Source of the DNA: Gari tellinella
Lineage: Eukaryota; Mollusca; Bivalvia; Cardiida; Psammobiidae
Direction: 5' to 3'
Assembly: GCA_922989275.2 (NCBI GenBank)
Contig: OV277869.1
Location: 20,160,189 to 20,224,188 of the forward strand
DNA length: 64,000 bases
Both the position numbers and the translations under genes were made by a program. The notes beneath the pieces were generated by a model, which was given only the letters and a program-made list of their open reading frames with translations, was not told where the DNA came from and ran no database searches. Shown here in pieces: positions 10,349-23,455 of the stretch; within the stretch, counting starts at the first letter, position 1, and each line of letters opens with the position of its first letter.

Positions 10349-10705
10349 GCTCACCTGACCCGAAGGCTCAGGATGAGCTATTGTGATCGCATTTTGTCCG
10401 TTGTCCGGTGTCTGGTGTCCGGCATCCATTGTATGTCGTACGTCGTCCGTCCACATTTTCAAACAACATCGCCTCAGAAGCCATTGACCTGATTTCAACC
10501 AAACTTCGTCAGAAGCATCAGTGACAAGGGGGAACGAAATCTTGTTCAAAGTTTTAGGCTAGAGTTATTCCCCTTGCTGTGGGACCATATTTTCTAACAT
10601 GACCGTATAGACAACTTTTAATGCATAAGAAAATCTTAAAAAATCTTCTTCTCAGAAACCACTAGGCCCAGACCTTTGATATTTGGTATGTATCATTACC
10701 TAATC
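10349..10705 (+). mobile_element. Truncated element of the D/E type
   Basis: The 5' hairpin TAGCTCACCTGACCCGAAGG-CTCAGGATGAGCTATTG is followed by a GTCCGTTGTCCGG stretch and one partial unit (AAATCTTCTTCTCAGAAACC, CCTTTGATATTTGG). No 3' terminus is present. Confidence 0.55.
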
Positions 10706-11202
10706 ATTGATTCTCCGTAAAACGCATTATAATTGGAACAATTATGATAAAAAACCAACTTGTGATTAAACACATATCTGTGTTATGAGCAAGTAGAACA
10801 GGGTATATTCTCCCATGATCTAACATCGGGGGACCCAAACAGCCTCTATTTTGTCATAAAATTCAACAATTTGTATATGGCTGTAAATCACAAAGGTCAG
10901 ATACGTTAGTATAGGCTGTATGTCTCTTTATCACATAATTTGCGGTCTGGGAGTTGCATAAAGCGATTGTATAAATATCGTAATCCACTAGTGGAATATC
11001 GTTTTTTGGGCTCCGGCCCAGCTTGTTCGTCCACAAGCGCTGCATGTAGCGGGATGCCAAATGACGTCATTTACTATGACGTTAACGTAAACAACGTAAC
11101 GTTTTCGCGGAAAATCTATATAGCGGAGGGTCTACAAACTACGGCTTTAATAAATTTAATAGTTGCTTAAACTTGTTATGTGATAAATAGAATCTCACAT
11201 TC
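10706..11202. other. Unassigned intron sequence
   Basis: No protein signature. GTATGTCTCTTTATCACATAA at about 10918-10938 is roughly inverted at TTATGTGATAAATAGAATCTC at about 11176, so the stretch may be the inside of a decayed inverted-repeat element. Confidence 0.3.
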
Positions 11203-11353
11203 GTGCTCATTATTTATCATTTTTAATAAACGAGTTGACTAAAATAATATGACGCGAGCCTTAATCGTTGACTAAAATGAATATGACGCTCGCCAAGGCT
11301 CGCGTCATATTATTTTAGTCAACTCGTTTATTAAAAATGATAAATAATGAGCA
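11203..11353. repeat. Near-perfect inverted repeat, about 60-bp arms
   Basis: The left arm GTGCTCATTATTTATCATTT ... AATAATATGACGCGAGCCTT is matched by the right arm AAGGCTCGCGTCATATTATT ... AAATGATAAATAATGAGCAC with essentially no mismatch. The spacer is about 33 bp and repeats part of the arm (GTTGACTAAAATGAATATGACGC). Confidence 0.9.
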
Positions 11354-11757
11354 CTCATACAAGATCCTCTATTTATCCATTGACAATGTATATAAAGCAA
11401 ATAAATGTCTAAATAGTGAAACTAGTTTCAAGTAGTACCTAACTATGAACAGAGTACATGTGCTTTACCCAATGTTTTAAACACTTGATTGAAAAATATA
11501 GCAAATTGTAACGCATTTACTTTTAGTATTGTTTAAAGCAAAATGTTAATCCTGTCAGTTTGTACAACCTTCTTTCTAACTGCTATATGCAAAACTAAAA
11601 ATGTTTCTCAGTTAGTTTAAAGACACAGTTTTTTGACTGAACAAAGATAAAAGTAGTCTGACAAGCAAGCCAAGAAACAGAATACAGAATTACCTGTTAA
11701 ATGTATCTGATGTTAAAACTGACCAAAAAACATGAAAAATAAAACACACATATTTAT

Positions 11758-14700
11758 TATGCCCCCAGAATCTACGATTCGGGGCATATAGTTTTTATAC
11801 GCCCGTCATCGACGGTCGTATAATGGTATACCCAGCGCTGTCCGTCCGTCCGCGCCACTAAAGTGGGTTAGAGGGCCAGATAACGGTAAACATAACAAAA
11901 GAAGACAATGGAGTTCACTCCGTAACAATACACTAAGGGGCCGTGGCCCGTTATTCGAACAAAAGAAAATAACAAAAGAAAAGGCCCTCTAACCCAATTC
12001 GGTGGCACGTCCATCCATCCGGGCTTACAGGAGCTACCTTATGGGGTCGTTTTGGGTCATTAACCTGGCCAGTTAGTGATTGTGGGGTTGAAAGAGAGTA
12101 TTGTGGGGTTGAAAATGGCGCATGTGGGGTTAGTTTTAGGGTTAGGGTTTATATAGCATCTAACCCCACAAAACCCCTCTAAGAACGAACGTACGTCCGT
12201 CCGTTAACTTTTCTTGTTAGCCCTCTCTCACTTTCATTTCTCTCACTTTCATTTATTGACCGATTTTGATTAAACTTCCTACAAATATTCCATACCACAA
12301 TAGTTCGGACGAGTTCGCGTTTCAGACATTGGGGGCTATTTTTAGCAGAGTTATGCCCCTTTATTGTCAAAAATGGGCATTTTTTAAAAAAAAACAGAAC
12401 TTTTTTTTTTTTTATTCAATTGATTTCAAATTTGATATGGTGATACAATGAATGAAGTTACTTAACATATATTACGGGTTTTTGGTTTGACTCCGTATTT
12501 TCAGAGTTATGTCCCTTCACACATTTTTTTTAACAATATATTGTTTCCTGATCATGATTTTACTTACATTTTGTCTATTATAACCAAATTTCATATTTAG
12601 CTTTCTCATCATGCAGGGAAGGCACCTGAGAATTTTGGTTCCTGTTAAATTATTTTTATATGAGTTATGCCCCTTTACATACTTAATATTTAAAATAAGC
12701 CACACTTCGGCCGTTAACTTTTCTTCTTAGCGCTCTCTCACCTTCATTTATTGACCGATTTTGATTAAACTTCCTACAAATATTCCATACCACAATAGTT
12801 CGGACGAGTTTGCGTTTCAGACGTTGGCGACTATTTTTAGCAGAGTTATGCCCCATTATTGTCAAAAATGGGCATTTTTAAAAAAAAAAACAGAACTTTT
12901 TTATTTTTTATTCAATTGATTTCAAATTTGATATGGTGATACAATGAATGAAGTGACTTAATATATATTACGGGTTTTTGGTTTGACTTCGTATTTTCAG
13001 AGTTACGCCCCTTCACACATTTTTTTAACAATATATTGTTTCCTGATAATAATTTTACTTACATTTTGTCTATTGTAACCAAATTTCATATTTAGCTTTC
13101 TCATCATACAGGGAAGGCACCTGTGAATTTTGGTTCCTGTTAAATTTCAGACGTTGGCGACTATTTTTAGCAGAGTTATGCCCCCTTTATTGTCAAAATT
13201 CTGTGATATAACCAAAGTATGTAAATACGCCCAAAGCATTTGTTTATGAGAAAACAGTTGGTAGAAAAACTATCGTGATAGTATTGCAATAGTTTCTTGA
13301 TAGTACTTGAGCTATCGCAATACTACAGCATAGTCTTTTTGAGATCGATAGTAGGGCCTACACTCTGGGCGACTTTTTCCAGTCGGCCTGAGTCCGGACG
13401 ACTTTGACAGCCACCGGCCATGACGGGCGTATTTTGCCGCACTGCGGTGCTCTTGTTGTCATGTCTGTTGGTTTGTCCGTCTGTCCGTCCGTCCGTCTGT
13501 CTGTGCCAAAAACCTTAACCTTGGCTAAAACTATTGCATTTTTGTACCTGGACTTTTTATACTTGGCATGTGTCTTCCCTGTATCAAGACCTTTCCAACC
13601 ATAGAAAACTTTTTGACCTTGTGACCTTGACATTTGACCTACTTTTGTACAAATCTTTAAATGGCTATAACATTTGCACCAGTTGGCCTAGGGCTTTCAT
13701 ATTTTGTATGTATATTTCTTGTGCCAAGACCTTTCCAACCATACCAGCATCTTTTGACCATGTGACCTTGACCTTCACCTCTGACCTATTTAATCAAACT
13801 TTAACCAAAAACCTTAACCTTGGCTATAACGTTTGCATTTTTTAACCTGGGCCTTTTATATTTGGCATGTATATTCCTCATGGCAAGACCTTTCCAACCA
13901 TACAAACCTTTTTGACCTTGTGACCTTGACCATGACATTTGACCTACTTTTGTAAAAATCTTTAAATGGCTATAACATTTGCACCAGTTGGCCCAGGGCT
14001 TTCATATTTTGTATGTAGATTTCTTGTGTCAAGACCTTTCCAGCCATACCAACATCCTTGACCGTGTGACCTTCACCTTTGACCTATTTAATCAAACTAA
14101 CCAAAAACCTTAACCTTGACTATAAAATTTGCATTTTTTAACCTGGGCCTTTTATACCAAGTTGGCATGTGTATTCCTCATGGCAAGACCTTTCCAACCA
14201 TACAAACCTTTTTGACCTTGTGACCTTGACCATGACATTTGACCTACTTTTGTAAAAATCTTTAAATGGCTATAACATTTGCACCAGTTGGCCCAGGGCT
14301 TTCATATTTTGTATATATTTTTCTTGTGTCAAGACCTTTCAAACCATACCAACATATTTGACCATGTGACCTTGACCTTCACCGTTGACCTATTTAATCA
14401 AACTTTAACCAAAAACCTTAACCTTGGCTCTAAATTTTGCATTTTTGAACCTGGGCCTTTTATAATTGGCATGTGTTTTTCATGTGGCAAGACCTTTCTT
14501 ACCATACAAACCATTTTGACCTTTTGACCTTGACATTTGACCTACTTTTGTAAAAATCTTTAAATGGCTATAACATTTGCACCAGTAGGCCTACAGCTTT
14601 CATATTTTGTTTATATAATTCTTGTAACAAGACCTTTCCAACAATACCTACGTATTTGCCCTGTGACCTTGACATTTGACCTTCTTTTGTATAAATCTTT

Positions 14701-15132
14701 ACACGCCTATAACATTTGAACCTGTAGGCCTAGAGCTTCCATACTTTGTATGTTTTTTGTGTTAAGACTTCTCCAACCATGCCAATGTTTTATTTACCCT
14801 ATGACCATGACTTTTGACCTATTTATGCAAATAAGCATTACATTACAGAACATGATGCTGGCTGGGGGCATTTGTGTTTCACAAAAACATTGCTTTTCAT
14901 CTGATCTTCACAAAACTTTCTGAAAATGTTTGTTGACATAAAATAAAGACCAGTTTGGATAACCAGCGGCACCAATTTATGCTAGGCCCTTTGGAGTAAT
15001 GGCCCTTGAAATCCTCAAAATGGCCCTCCACGACAGTTTCAGCTCTCTAACTCGTACAATTTACATTTGATAGTCTGGATTCCCCTCCCTGTATCATCGG
15101 GGGCATTTGTGTAACTGGGACATGCTTTTGTT
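11758..15132 (+). mobile_element. G1: family G element, interrupted by element I
   Basis: The 5' hairpin TATGCCCCCAGAATCTACGA-TTCGGGGCATATAG is followed, after element I, by GTCCGTCCGTCC and about 300-bp units. Units contain AACCTTAACCTTGGCTATAA, ACTTGGCATGT, CAAGACCTTTCCAACCATAC and TGACCTTGTGACCTTGACC. The 3' part has GGGGGCATTTGTG, complementary to the start, and ends GTGTAACTGGGACATGC-TTTTGTTT. A second copy, G2, spans 33630-41712. Confidence 0.8.
11797..13457 (+). mobile_element. I: family I element nested in G1
   Basis: The 5' hairpin is ATACGCCCGTCATCGACGGT-CGTAT and the 3' end is GACGGGCGTATTTTGCCGCA-CTGCGGTGCTCTTGTT. G2 has the empty site (ATAGTTTTTGTCATGTCTG), so the insertion point is known to within a few T residues. 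Two long units of about 495 bp start near 12256 and 12751 (TTGACCGATTTTGATTAAAC), and a partial third lies near 13145. Confidence 0.85.
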
Positions 15133-15550
15133 TTTACTTTATTTTATGTAGAACAACCCAAATTTAGGTTGCACAATGTTTAGCAAACTTTATTTTGCTA
15201 AATTATTCAATATCTAACTTAAAAAAATTAACTGAGGAGTCGCAAAACATGCAAATCCTAAGTAGTCGATTTATCTTATTTCAAAAAAAAAAAAGAGTCC
15301 AAATCAGGCCAAGATCAATGTATATTTGGTGGGTTGGTAATGGTCCAAGGCAACATCTGTGTACGTATCAAGGCATTCTAGTTGGTGGGTGTTGACACTG
15401 ACGAAACTGTAAAATTTTGTTAATCCCGTACTCATGGACGGAAAGGACGACACAAGATTATATGCCTCCACGTCTAGATCTTTATAGCACTTTTTCAGAC
15501 AGGGTATGTGATTTTTTCCCTGTAGCCTTTAGCTCAAGTTTTTTCTTTTT

Positions 15551-16782
15551 TAGCTCACCTGAGCTAGCTCAGGGTGAGCTTTTGCAATCCTTGAATGTCC
15601 GTCGTCCGTCGTCCGTCGTCCGTCGTCAACAATTTTAGTGTTTACACTCTAGAGGCCACAATATTTATTCAATCTTTCTCAAACTTGCTCAGATGGTATA
15701 TTGCCATAAGAGCTCAAATGAGTTCGATTATGGTTGAAATCGGACAAATAGGTCATGAGTTATCTACCTTTGAATTGCTGAAAATGCCATATTTAACAGT
15801 GTTAACACTCTAGAGGCCACAGTATTTATCCAATCTTTCTAAAGCTTGTCCAGATTGTATATTACCATAAGAGTTCGGAAGAGTTCAATTTTGGTTGAAA
15901 TCGGGTAAATAGATCAAGAGTTATCTACCTTTGAATTGCTGAAAATGCCATATTTAACGGTGTTTACACTCTAGAGGCCACAGTATTTATCCAATCTTTC
16001 TAAAACTTGCCCAGATTGTATATGACTATAAGAGTTCAGATGAGTTTGATTATGGTTGAAATCAGATTTTATAGGTCGATAGTTATCTACCTTTGAATTG
16101 CTGAAAATTCCATATTTAACGATATTTACACTCTAGAGGCCACAAATTTTATCCAATCTTTCTTAAACTTACTCAGATTGTATATTACCATAAGACTTCA
16201 GATGAGTTTAATTATGGTTGTAATCGGATCAATAGGTCAAGAGTTATCTACCTTTGAATGGCTGAAAATGATATATTTAACAGTGTTTACGCTCTAGAGG
16301 CCACAATATTTATCCCAGCTCTCTCAAACTTGCGCAGATTGTATATGACCATAAGAGTTCATAAAAGAGTGATTATATTTGGAATCGGACAAATAGATCA
16401 AGAGATATCTACCTTTGAATTGCTGAAAATGCCATATTTTACAGTGTTTACACTCTTGCAACCACAATTTTCAATGGATTTTGATTATACTTGTACACAA
16501 AGGATGTAGCTATACGTTCTCAAAGGAGTGCAATTATTGTTGAAATGTAATCACTGTGGCAATAGTTACCTGCCCTTGATATACTTTGAAATGCTAGAAA
16601 AAGGCTTCATTTCGATCAGTATTGTTTAGGCTCTAGTTATTTGCCTTTGATGTACTCTACTATACTACAGTAGGTCGACAAACTTGAAAGGATTTAGAAT
16701 ACAACGGGTGAAATTCAAAGGTAAAGCTATCGGGCTTCATTACAAATGGTGAGCGATATCAGGGCCTTCAGGCCCTCTTGTT
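15551..16782 (+). mobile_element. B2: full-length family B element
   Basis: The 5' hairpin TAGCTCACCTGAGCTAGCTC-AGGGTGAGCTTTTG is followed by GTCCGTCGTCCGTCGTCC and about five units of roughly 160-180 bp. The 3' end is GGTGAGCGATATCAGGGCCT-TCAGGCCCTCTTGTT. It is the best complete reference for family B here. Confidence 0.85.
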
Positions 16783-18779
16783 TCTAGAAAAGGTCTTGTC
16801 TTTTAATACTTTGCGTTCTCTGCACGCTTTCTGGTATTCTGCAGCTGATTTGGCCATTTTCCTGAAATAAAAAAAATAACATCAAATACGTTAAATTCAA
16901 ATCAAATCCCATTTTGAAGCAAGGAAATAGAACCCGTTTGTGGACTAATGTATACATATTATTTTATCTACTGCTCATTAAAAGACAGAAAATGGGATTT
17001 TATTGGGTAAAGGTTCAGTAACTTAGCAATTTTCACCCAAATACGGTTGACATCAAATACGTTAAATAGATATTTCAGATACGTTAAATCTATAAAAATG
17101 AAGTAGGTAGCGTAATATACATTGCAAAAGTTTTAAACACTTTAATTTATTCATTAATAACAATACTATGCATGTTCAACTTATAATATAAAAGTGAAAC
17201 CTGATATTAAGTAAAATCCTACCTGTTTATGGCCGATACCGCGACAGGCCAAAGGTTGGAAAATTATCGAGCTATTATGTCCAGTATATAGCATGTGTAT
17301 TCAAGGCAGTGACGTCATAAGTGTAAACGATTTATTGCGTAAGTGTACAACGTCGCAAACTCGATTATTTTAAGGATCAGTGACGTACAAAACAGTGTAT
17401 TGATTATATCCATTAACGTATTTGAGACTTAAGGTATTTGATAACCTTGTTGATATATTCACCCCTGAGCCGACCCATTGATGCATTATGTCACGCCCAA
17501 ATTTGATTTCATAACCACACCAACACAGCAATATATATATCGTGAGTTTTAACCAAAATAATCACTGTAATAGAAATAAATACATTAAGCTGCTTTAACG
17601 TATCTGATGATTCGGAAAATATATTTTAGCATAGAGCAAAATGAACTGTTAATTTCAGCTTTTAAAAAGTTTATACTAGAAAACATTTTTTCCGATCGAA
17701 AGGAACTAACATTTCAGACCAAATTTGTTTCAGAACATTTGATATTTGATGTGTATATATTCATTTGTTACCCACATGAAAACAATTAACGTATCTGATC
17801 TTACTATGAAGGACACGTGATATACAAACTGTAGGTAATATTTTTTATCATCCTCATTTAAAATGTTCACTTGAATAGAAATAAATACCCATTCCTGATA
17901 TAAAAGAACTAACAACAGTGTTTCTGTTTTATCAATTACTGATATTTTCAAGTCAGTACATTATTAGTTATACAGTTTCTTCACAGTGTACATGAGGATT
18001 TCTTCCCGGCTGAGGTAAATCATGTTGCCCGAGCCGTTAGGCGAGGGTTACATGATTTAACTCAGCCGGGAAGAAATCCTCATGTACACTGTGAAGAAAC
18101 TGTATAACGAATTTATTATACTGCAAAGTTTTCACTGTACAAACGAAAGATTTCGGAATGTGTCGTGTACAGCGCTTATAATAAAATATAACAATATCGC
18201 GACAAAGCAGATAACGTTGAGCGCAAACTTGTGACGTCATATGTTTTTGACGTTGCTATTCATTAGAAAAATGGGCATATTCGTCGTCAAACTTTCCCAG
18301 AAATAATGCGACTGTTGAAAGATCCAAACAGCGAATGGTTCTTAGCCGAAATGGAATTAAAACGGAGGATGCACGATTGAATGCACTCACTCCTGTCGAG
18401 CAATCGGCCATCTTATTTTCCGCAAAGCAAGACTCAGGGACCTGTCAGCCAATGAAACAGCTGCATTTCTATGTACCCTGTCAGCTCACAGGGTACTTCG
18501 TGTTATGTCTACGGCTCGTTGACCAATGAAAAGTAAGGAATTTACTTTGCAGGATAATAATATGTTATGCTTAAAGGACAGCTGATTTCTATACAAATGT
18601 GACCCTTTCACTCATTCGTAAAAGGTAATAACAACACAAAACAAAGTATTTAATTAGGCAAACACTCTTAAGTAGGTAGTATGAAACAAATCAGGATGCA
18701 AATATGGGTTTGACTTGTTTCAGACTTAATATAAATAAGGGAGACATGTGCATGGTGAAATAATGTAGTTTAGCGTAGA
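16783..18779. other. Intron sequence without recognised genes
   Basis: AT-rich and apparently low-copy. The short motif ATACGTTAAAT or its inverse recurs at about 16888, 17060, 17080, 17597 and 17788 (as AACGTATCTGAT), which may mark ends of a decayed inverted-repeat element. No frame above 75 codons. Confidence 0.35.
17964..18108. repeat. Inverted repeat with about 60-bp arms
   Basis: The arm GTTATACAGTTTCTTCACAG ... TTCTTCCCGGCTGAG is inverted as CTCAGCCGGGAAGAA ... CTGTGAAGAAACTGTATAAC. The loop carries GCCCGAGCCGTTAGGCGAGG. It is similar in plan to the hairpin at 11203-11353. Confidence 0.88.
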
Positions 18780-18862
18780 ATGAATGTAATGATCTTCTAC
18801 CAAGATTGTTCAAATTTTGATCCTGGGGCCAAAAATGGCCCTGCCCTCGGGCTTATCAGTTT

Positions 18863-20434
18863 TAAGCTCACCTGGCACGAAGTGCCAAGGTGAGCTATTG
18901 TGATCGCCCTGTGTCCGTCGTCGTCCGTCCGTCGTCGTCAGTCCGTCCGTCGTCAAACTTTTTCTTCTTTAAAGATCTTCTTCTTAGAAACCACTGGGCC
19001 ACTTTCTTCAAAACTTCATAGGATTGTTCCTTGTAGGGTACTCTCTCAGATTTCTTCAAATTTAGGTCATCCAATTGAAATTGTGGTTGCCATGGCAACC
19101 AATTGAAAAAACTTTAAAAATCTTCTTGTCAAAAACTACAGGTCCGAATTGAAAACAATTTTACCAAAATGTGCCATTGGTGACCCTCTATCAGATTTCT
19201 TAAAATAATTTTCCTATCTTAAAAAACATGGCCGCTAGTGGGTGGGGCAGATTTTCCTTATATGGCTATATAGCGAAAACTTTAAAAATCTTCTTGTCTG
19301 AAACTGCTGGTCCAATTTGAAAGTAATTTCACACAAAGGATCCATTGGTGACCTTCTACCAGATTTCTTAAATAATTTTGATATCTAAAAAACATGGCCG
19401 CAAGTGGGTGGGGCACATTTTCCTTATGTTACTGTATAGTAAAAACTTTAAAAATCTTCTTCTGTGAAACTAATGGTCCAAATTGAAAATAATTTTACCC
19501 AAATGTGCCACTGGTGACCCTCTATCAGATTTCTTAAAATAATTTTCCTATTTTAAAAAACATGGTCGATAGTGGGTGGGGCAGATTTTCCTTATATGGC
19601 TATATAGTGAAAACTTTAAAAATCTTCTTGTCTGAAACCGCTGGTCCGATTTGAAAATAATTTCACACAAATGATCCATGGGTAACCTTCTACCAGATTT
19701 CTTAAAAAAAATTGATATCTAAAAAAACATGGCCGCAAGTGGGTGGGGCACATTTTCCTTATGTTACTGTATAGTAAAAACTTTAAAAATCTTCTTCTGT
19801 GAAACCATTGGTCCAAATTGAAAATAATTTTACCCAAATGTGCCACTGGTGACCCTCTATCAGATTTCTTAAAATAATTTTCCTATTTTAAAAAACATGG
19901 TTGATAGTGGGTGGGGCAGATTTTCCTTATATGGCTATATAGTGGAAAATAATTTTGATATCTAAAAAAACGTGGCCGCAAGTGGGTGGGGCACATTTTC
20001 CTTATGTTACTGTGTATAGTAAAAACTTTAAAAATCTTCTTCTGTGAAACTACAGGTCCAAATTGAAAATAATTTTACGCATATGATCCATTTATGACTC
20101 TCTACCAGATTTCTTAAAATCATTTTGTTATCTTTATGACCGCCAGTGGGTGGGGCAAGTTTTCCTTATATATCTGTATAGAAAATCTTTAAAAATCTTT
20201 TTCTCTGAAACTATTGGTCTGATTTAAGAATATTTTTACACAAATAATGATTCATGGGTGACCCTTTGCCAGTTTTCTTCAAATAATCTTCCTAGCTCAA
20301 ACATGGCCGTCAGAGGGTGGGGATGAATTTACCAATGATGGCTTATAGTGAAAACTTTACCATAACTGGTTCATTACCATGACCGTAACCATGGTTACCA
20401 GGTGAGCGATTTAGGGCCGCATGCAGCTCTTGTT
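18863..20434 (+). mobile_element. E1: family E element nested in the outer E-type element
   Basis: The 5' hairpin is AAGCTCACCTGGCACGAAGT-GCCAAGGTGAGCTATTG, then a GTCCGTCGTCGTCCGTCC stretch. The X-box GTTGCCATGGCAAC is at 19086-19099. Units of roughly 170-180 bp carry TCTTCTTGTCTGAAACTGCTGG and GTGGGTGGGGCA. The 3' end is CCAGGTGAGCGATTTAGGGC-CGCATGCAGCTCTTGTT. The outer element's own unit at about 20725 shows the empty site (ATCAGTTTTTCTTAGG). Confidence 0.8.
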
Positions 20435-21215
20435 CTTAGGAAAACTTTTCTTTTCTGAAACTGTATGGCCTAGATCATTAATATTTGACATGTAGCTTTG
20501 CCTTATGGTCCTCTACCAAGATTGTTCAAATTATGAACCCCTGGTCAAAATTGGCCCCGCCCCGGGGCTTATCAGTTTTACATAGACTTATATAGGAAAA
20601 CCTTTAAAAATATTCTTCTCTGAAACTGTAAGGCCCACATCTTTGATATTTGACATATAGCTTTGCCTTTGGTCCTCTACCAAGATTGTTCAAATTATGA
20701 CCCCAGGACAAAAATGGCGCCGCCCTGGGGCTTATCAGTTTTTCTTAGGAAAACCTTTAAAAATCTTCTTCTCTGAAACCATAAGGCCCAGATCATTTAT
20801 ATTTGACATGTAGCTTTGCCTCAAAGTCCTCTACCAAGATTGTTCAAATTATGACCCCCGGGTCAAAATTGGGCCTGCCCCGGGGCTTATCAGTTTTACA
20901 TAGACTTATATAGGAAAACCTTTAAAAATAATCTTCTTTCAAACTGTAAGGCCCATATTTGACATATAGCTTTGCCTTGTGGTCCTCTACCAAGATTATT
21001 AAAATTATGACCCTGGGCCAAAAATGGCTTGCCCTCGGGCTTATTAGTTTTTCATAGGAAAACCTTTAAAATTCTTCTTCTCTGAAACCGTAAGGCCCAG
21101 ATCATTTATATTTGACATGTAGCTTTGCCTTATGGTCCTCTACGAAGATTGTTCAAATTATGACTCCCGGCCCAAAAATGGCCCCACCCAGGAGATTATC
21201 ATTTAACATAGACTT

Positions 21216-23455
21216 ATTAGCTCACCTGGCACGAATGCATGTCCGTCGTCCGTCCGTCCGTTCACAATTGTTCGTTAACACTCTAGCGCCTACAAATTTC
21301 ATCCGATCTTCATGAAACTTCATGACAATGTTTGTCTTGATGAAATCTAGGTCAAGTTCGAATGTGGGTCATGTCCGGTCAAAAACTAGGTCATTAGGTC
21401 AAATCATAGAAAAACCTTGTTAACACTCTAGAGACTACAAATCTCAATGGATCTTAATGAAACTTGGTCAGAATGTTTGCCTCATTGATATCTAGGTCAA
21501 GTTCGAATGTGGGTCATGTCAGGTCAAAAACTAGGTCACTAGGTCAAATCATAGAAAAACCTTGTTAACACTCTAGAGGCTACAAATCTCAATGGATCTT
21601 CATGAAACTGGGTCAGAATGTTTGCCTCATTGATATATAGGTCAAGTTCGAATGTAGGTTATGTCTGGTCAAAAACTAGGTCATCAGGTCAAATCATAGA
21701 AAAACCTTGTTAACACTCTAGAGGCTACAAATCTCAATGGATCTTTATGAAACTTTATCAAAATGTTTGTCTTGATGAAATCTAGGTCAACTTCGAATGT
21801 GGGTCATGTCCGGTCAAAAACTAGGTCACTAGGTCAAATCTTAGAAAAACCTTGTTAACACTCTAGAGGCTACAAATTTTATTGGATTTTAATGCAACTG
21901 AGTTAGAATGGTTGCCCAATTGATATCTAGGTCAAGTTCAAATATAGGTCATGTCGGGTCAAAAACTAGGTCACTAGGCCAAATCAAAGAAAAACAGTGT
22001 TAATTGACCCTCTAGAGGCTACAAATCTCGTTAGATCTGAGTGAAATATTTTCAGAATGTTTGCCTACATCAAATCTAGGTCAAAATCAAATGTGGATTG
22101 TGTTTGGTCAAAAACTAGGTCACTAGGTCAAATTATAGAAAAATCTTGTTAACACTCTAAAGGTTGATTGTGGGTCATGTCCAGTCATAATCTAGGTCAC
22201 TATAGGTTAATTTTTAGCTCACCTGAGCACAAAGTGCTCAAGGTGAGTTATTGTGATCGGTCGCAGTCCGTCGTACGTCGGTGTTGGTGTCGGTGTCGAT
22301 GTTGGTGTCTTCCGTTCCCAATTTCTTTCCAACAACTTCTTCTCTGAAACCAATGGCCCAATTTTAACCAAACTTGGCCAAATACATACTGTAGTTGTGA
22401 GCTTTAAAAATTGTTAAAAAAAAGGGGGTGGGGCAATCGGTCTTGTTGCCATAGCAACCATGCACAATATTTAAAAAAAAAAATCTTCTTCTCAAGAACG
22501 ACTGGTCCGATTTCAATTTGGTTTTCACCAAAATGTTTCTCAATTAATATACTTTCAAAAGTGTTCAAAGAATTTTGATCGGTCAAAAAACATGCCCGCC
22601 AGAGGGCGTGGTCAATTTCCGTACTTACATCATCAGTTTTACATAGACTTATATAGGAAAATCTTTAAAAATCTTCTTCTCTGAAACCGTAAGGCCCAGA
22701 CCTAATATATATGGCATCTAGCTTTGCTTTGTGGTCCTCTACAAAAAAATTTCAAATCATGACCCCAGGGTAAAAAATGGCCCTGCCATGGGGCTTATCA
22801 GTTTTACATAGACTTATATAGGAAAACCTTTAAAAATCTTCTTCTCAGAAACCGTAAGGCCCAGACCTTTTATATTTGGCATCTAGCTTTGCCTTACTGT
22901 CCTCTACCAAAAGTGTTCAAATCATGACCCCCGTGTCGAAAATGGACCCGCCCCAGAGCTTATCAGTTTTACATAGACTTATATAGGAAAACCTTTAAAA
23001 ATCTTCTTCTCTGAAACCGTAAGCCCCAGACCTTTTATATTTGGCATCTAGCTTTGCCTTATGGTCCTCTACCAAAATTGTTCAAATCATGTGCTCATGG
23101 TCAGAAATTGCCCTGCACCGGGGCTTATCAGTTTTACATAGACTTATAATGGATTTTTTTTTAAAAACAATTGCTTCTCTGAATCATTGTCTGAATTCAA
23201 TAATATTTTGAATGAATATTGTTTAAGTGACCCTTTATTAGCACTATTTATATCATTGCCATATTTCCCCCTTTTGCTCAAATAGTAATAATGATCGACA
23301 AGCAGATTCCGAATTACTTCTTCATGCAACAGTCCACATACATGCAATGACAAAGTTCATTTTGCATTGAGTAATATATAACACAATAGTCCTCAGGTGA
23401 GCGATTTAGGGCCGCATGCGGCTCTTGTACATAGTGAACCAGGTGAGCGATTTAG
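21216..23455 (+). mobile_element. N2: family N element nested in the outer element, interrupted by D2
   Basis: The 5' end TAGCTCACCTGGCACGAATGC has a shortened hairpin, then GTCCGTCGTCCGTCCGTCC. Units of about 150-165 bp follow (AACACTCTAGAGGCTACAAA, CTAGGTCAAGTTCGAATGTG, AACTAGGTCACTAGGTCAAA). Its 3' end lies beyond D2 at ACCAGGTGAGCGATTTAGGG-CCATGGG, as judged from the uninterrupted copy N1. Confidence 0.7.
22213..23430 (+). mobile_element. D2: element nested inside N2
   Basis: The 5' hairpin TAGCTCACCTGAGCACAAAG-TGCTCAAGGTGAGTTATTG is followed by a GTCGGTGTTGGTGTCGGTG stretch. A near X-box, GTTGCCATAGCAAC, is at 22445-22458. Units follow, and the 3' end is CCTCAGGTGAGCGATTTAGG-GCCGCATGCGGCTCTTGT. 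Confidence 0.7.

Noticed and set aside
13404..14527. Several 66-103 residue frames in the G units
   Set aside because: Their peptide similarity to each other reflects the 300-bp DNA unit; stops fall at different positions in each unit.
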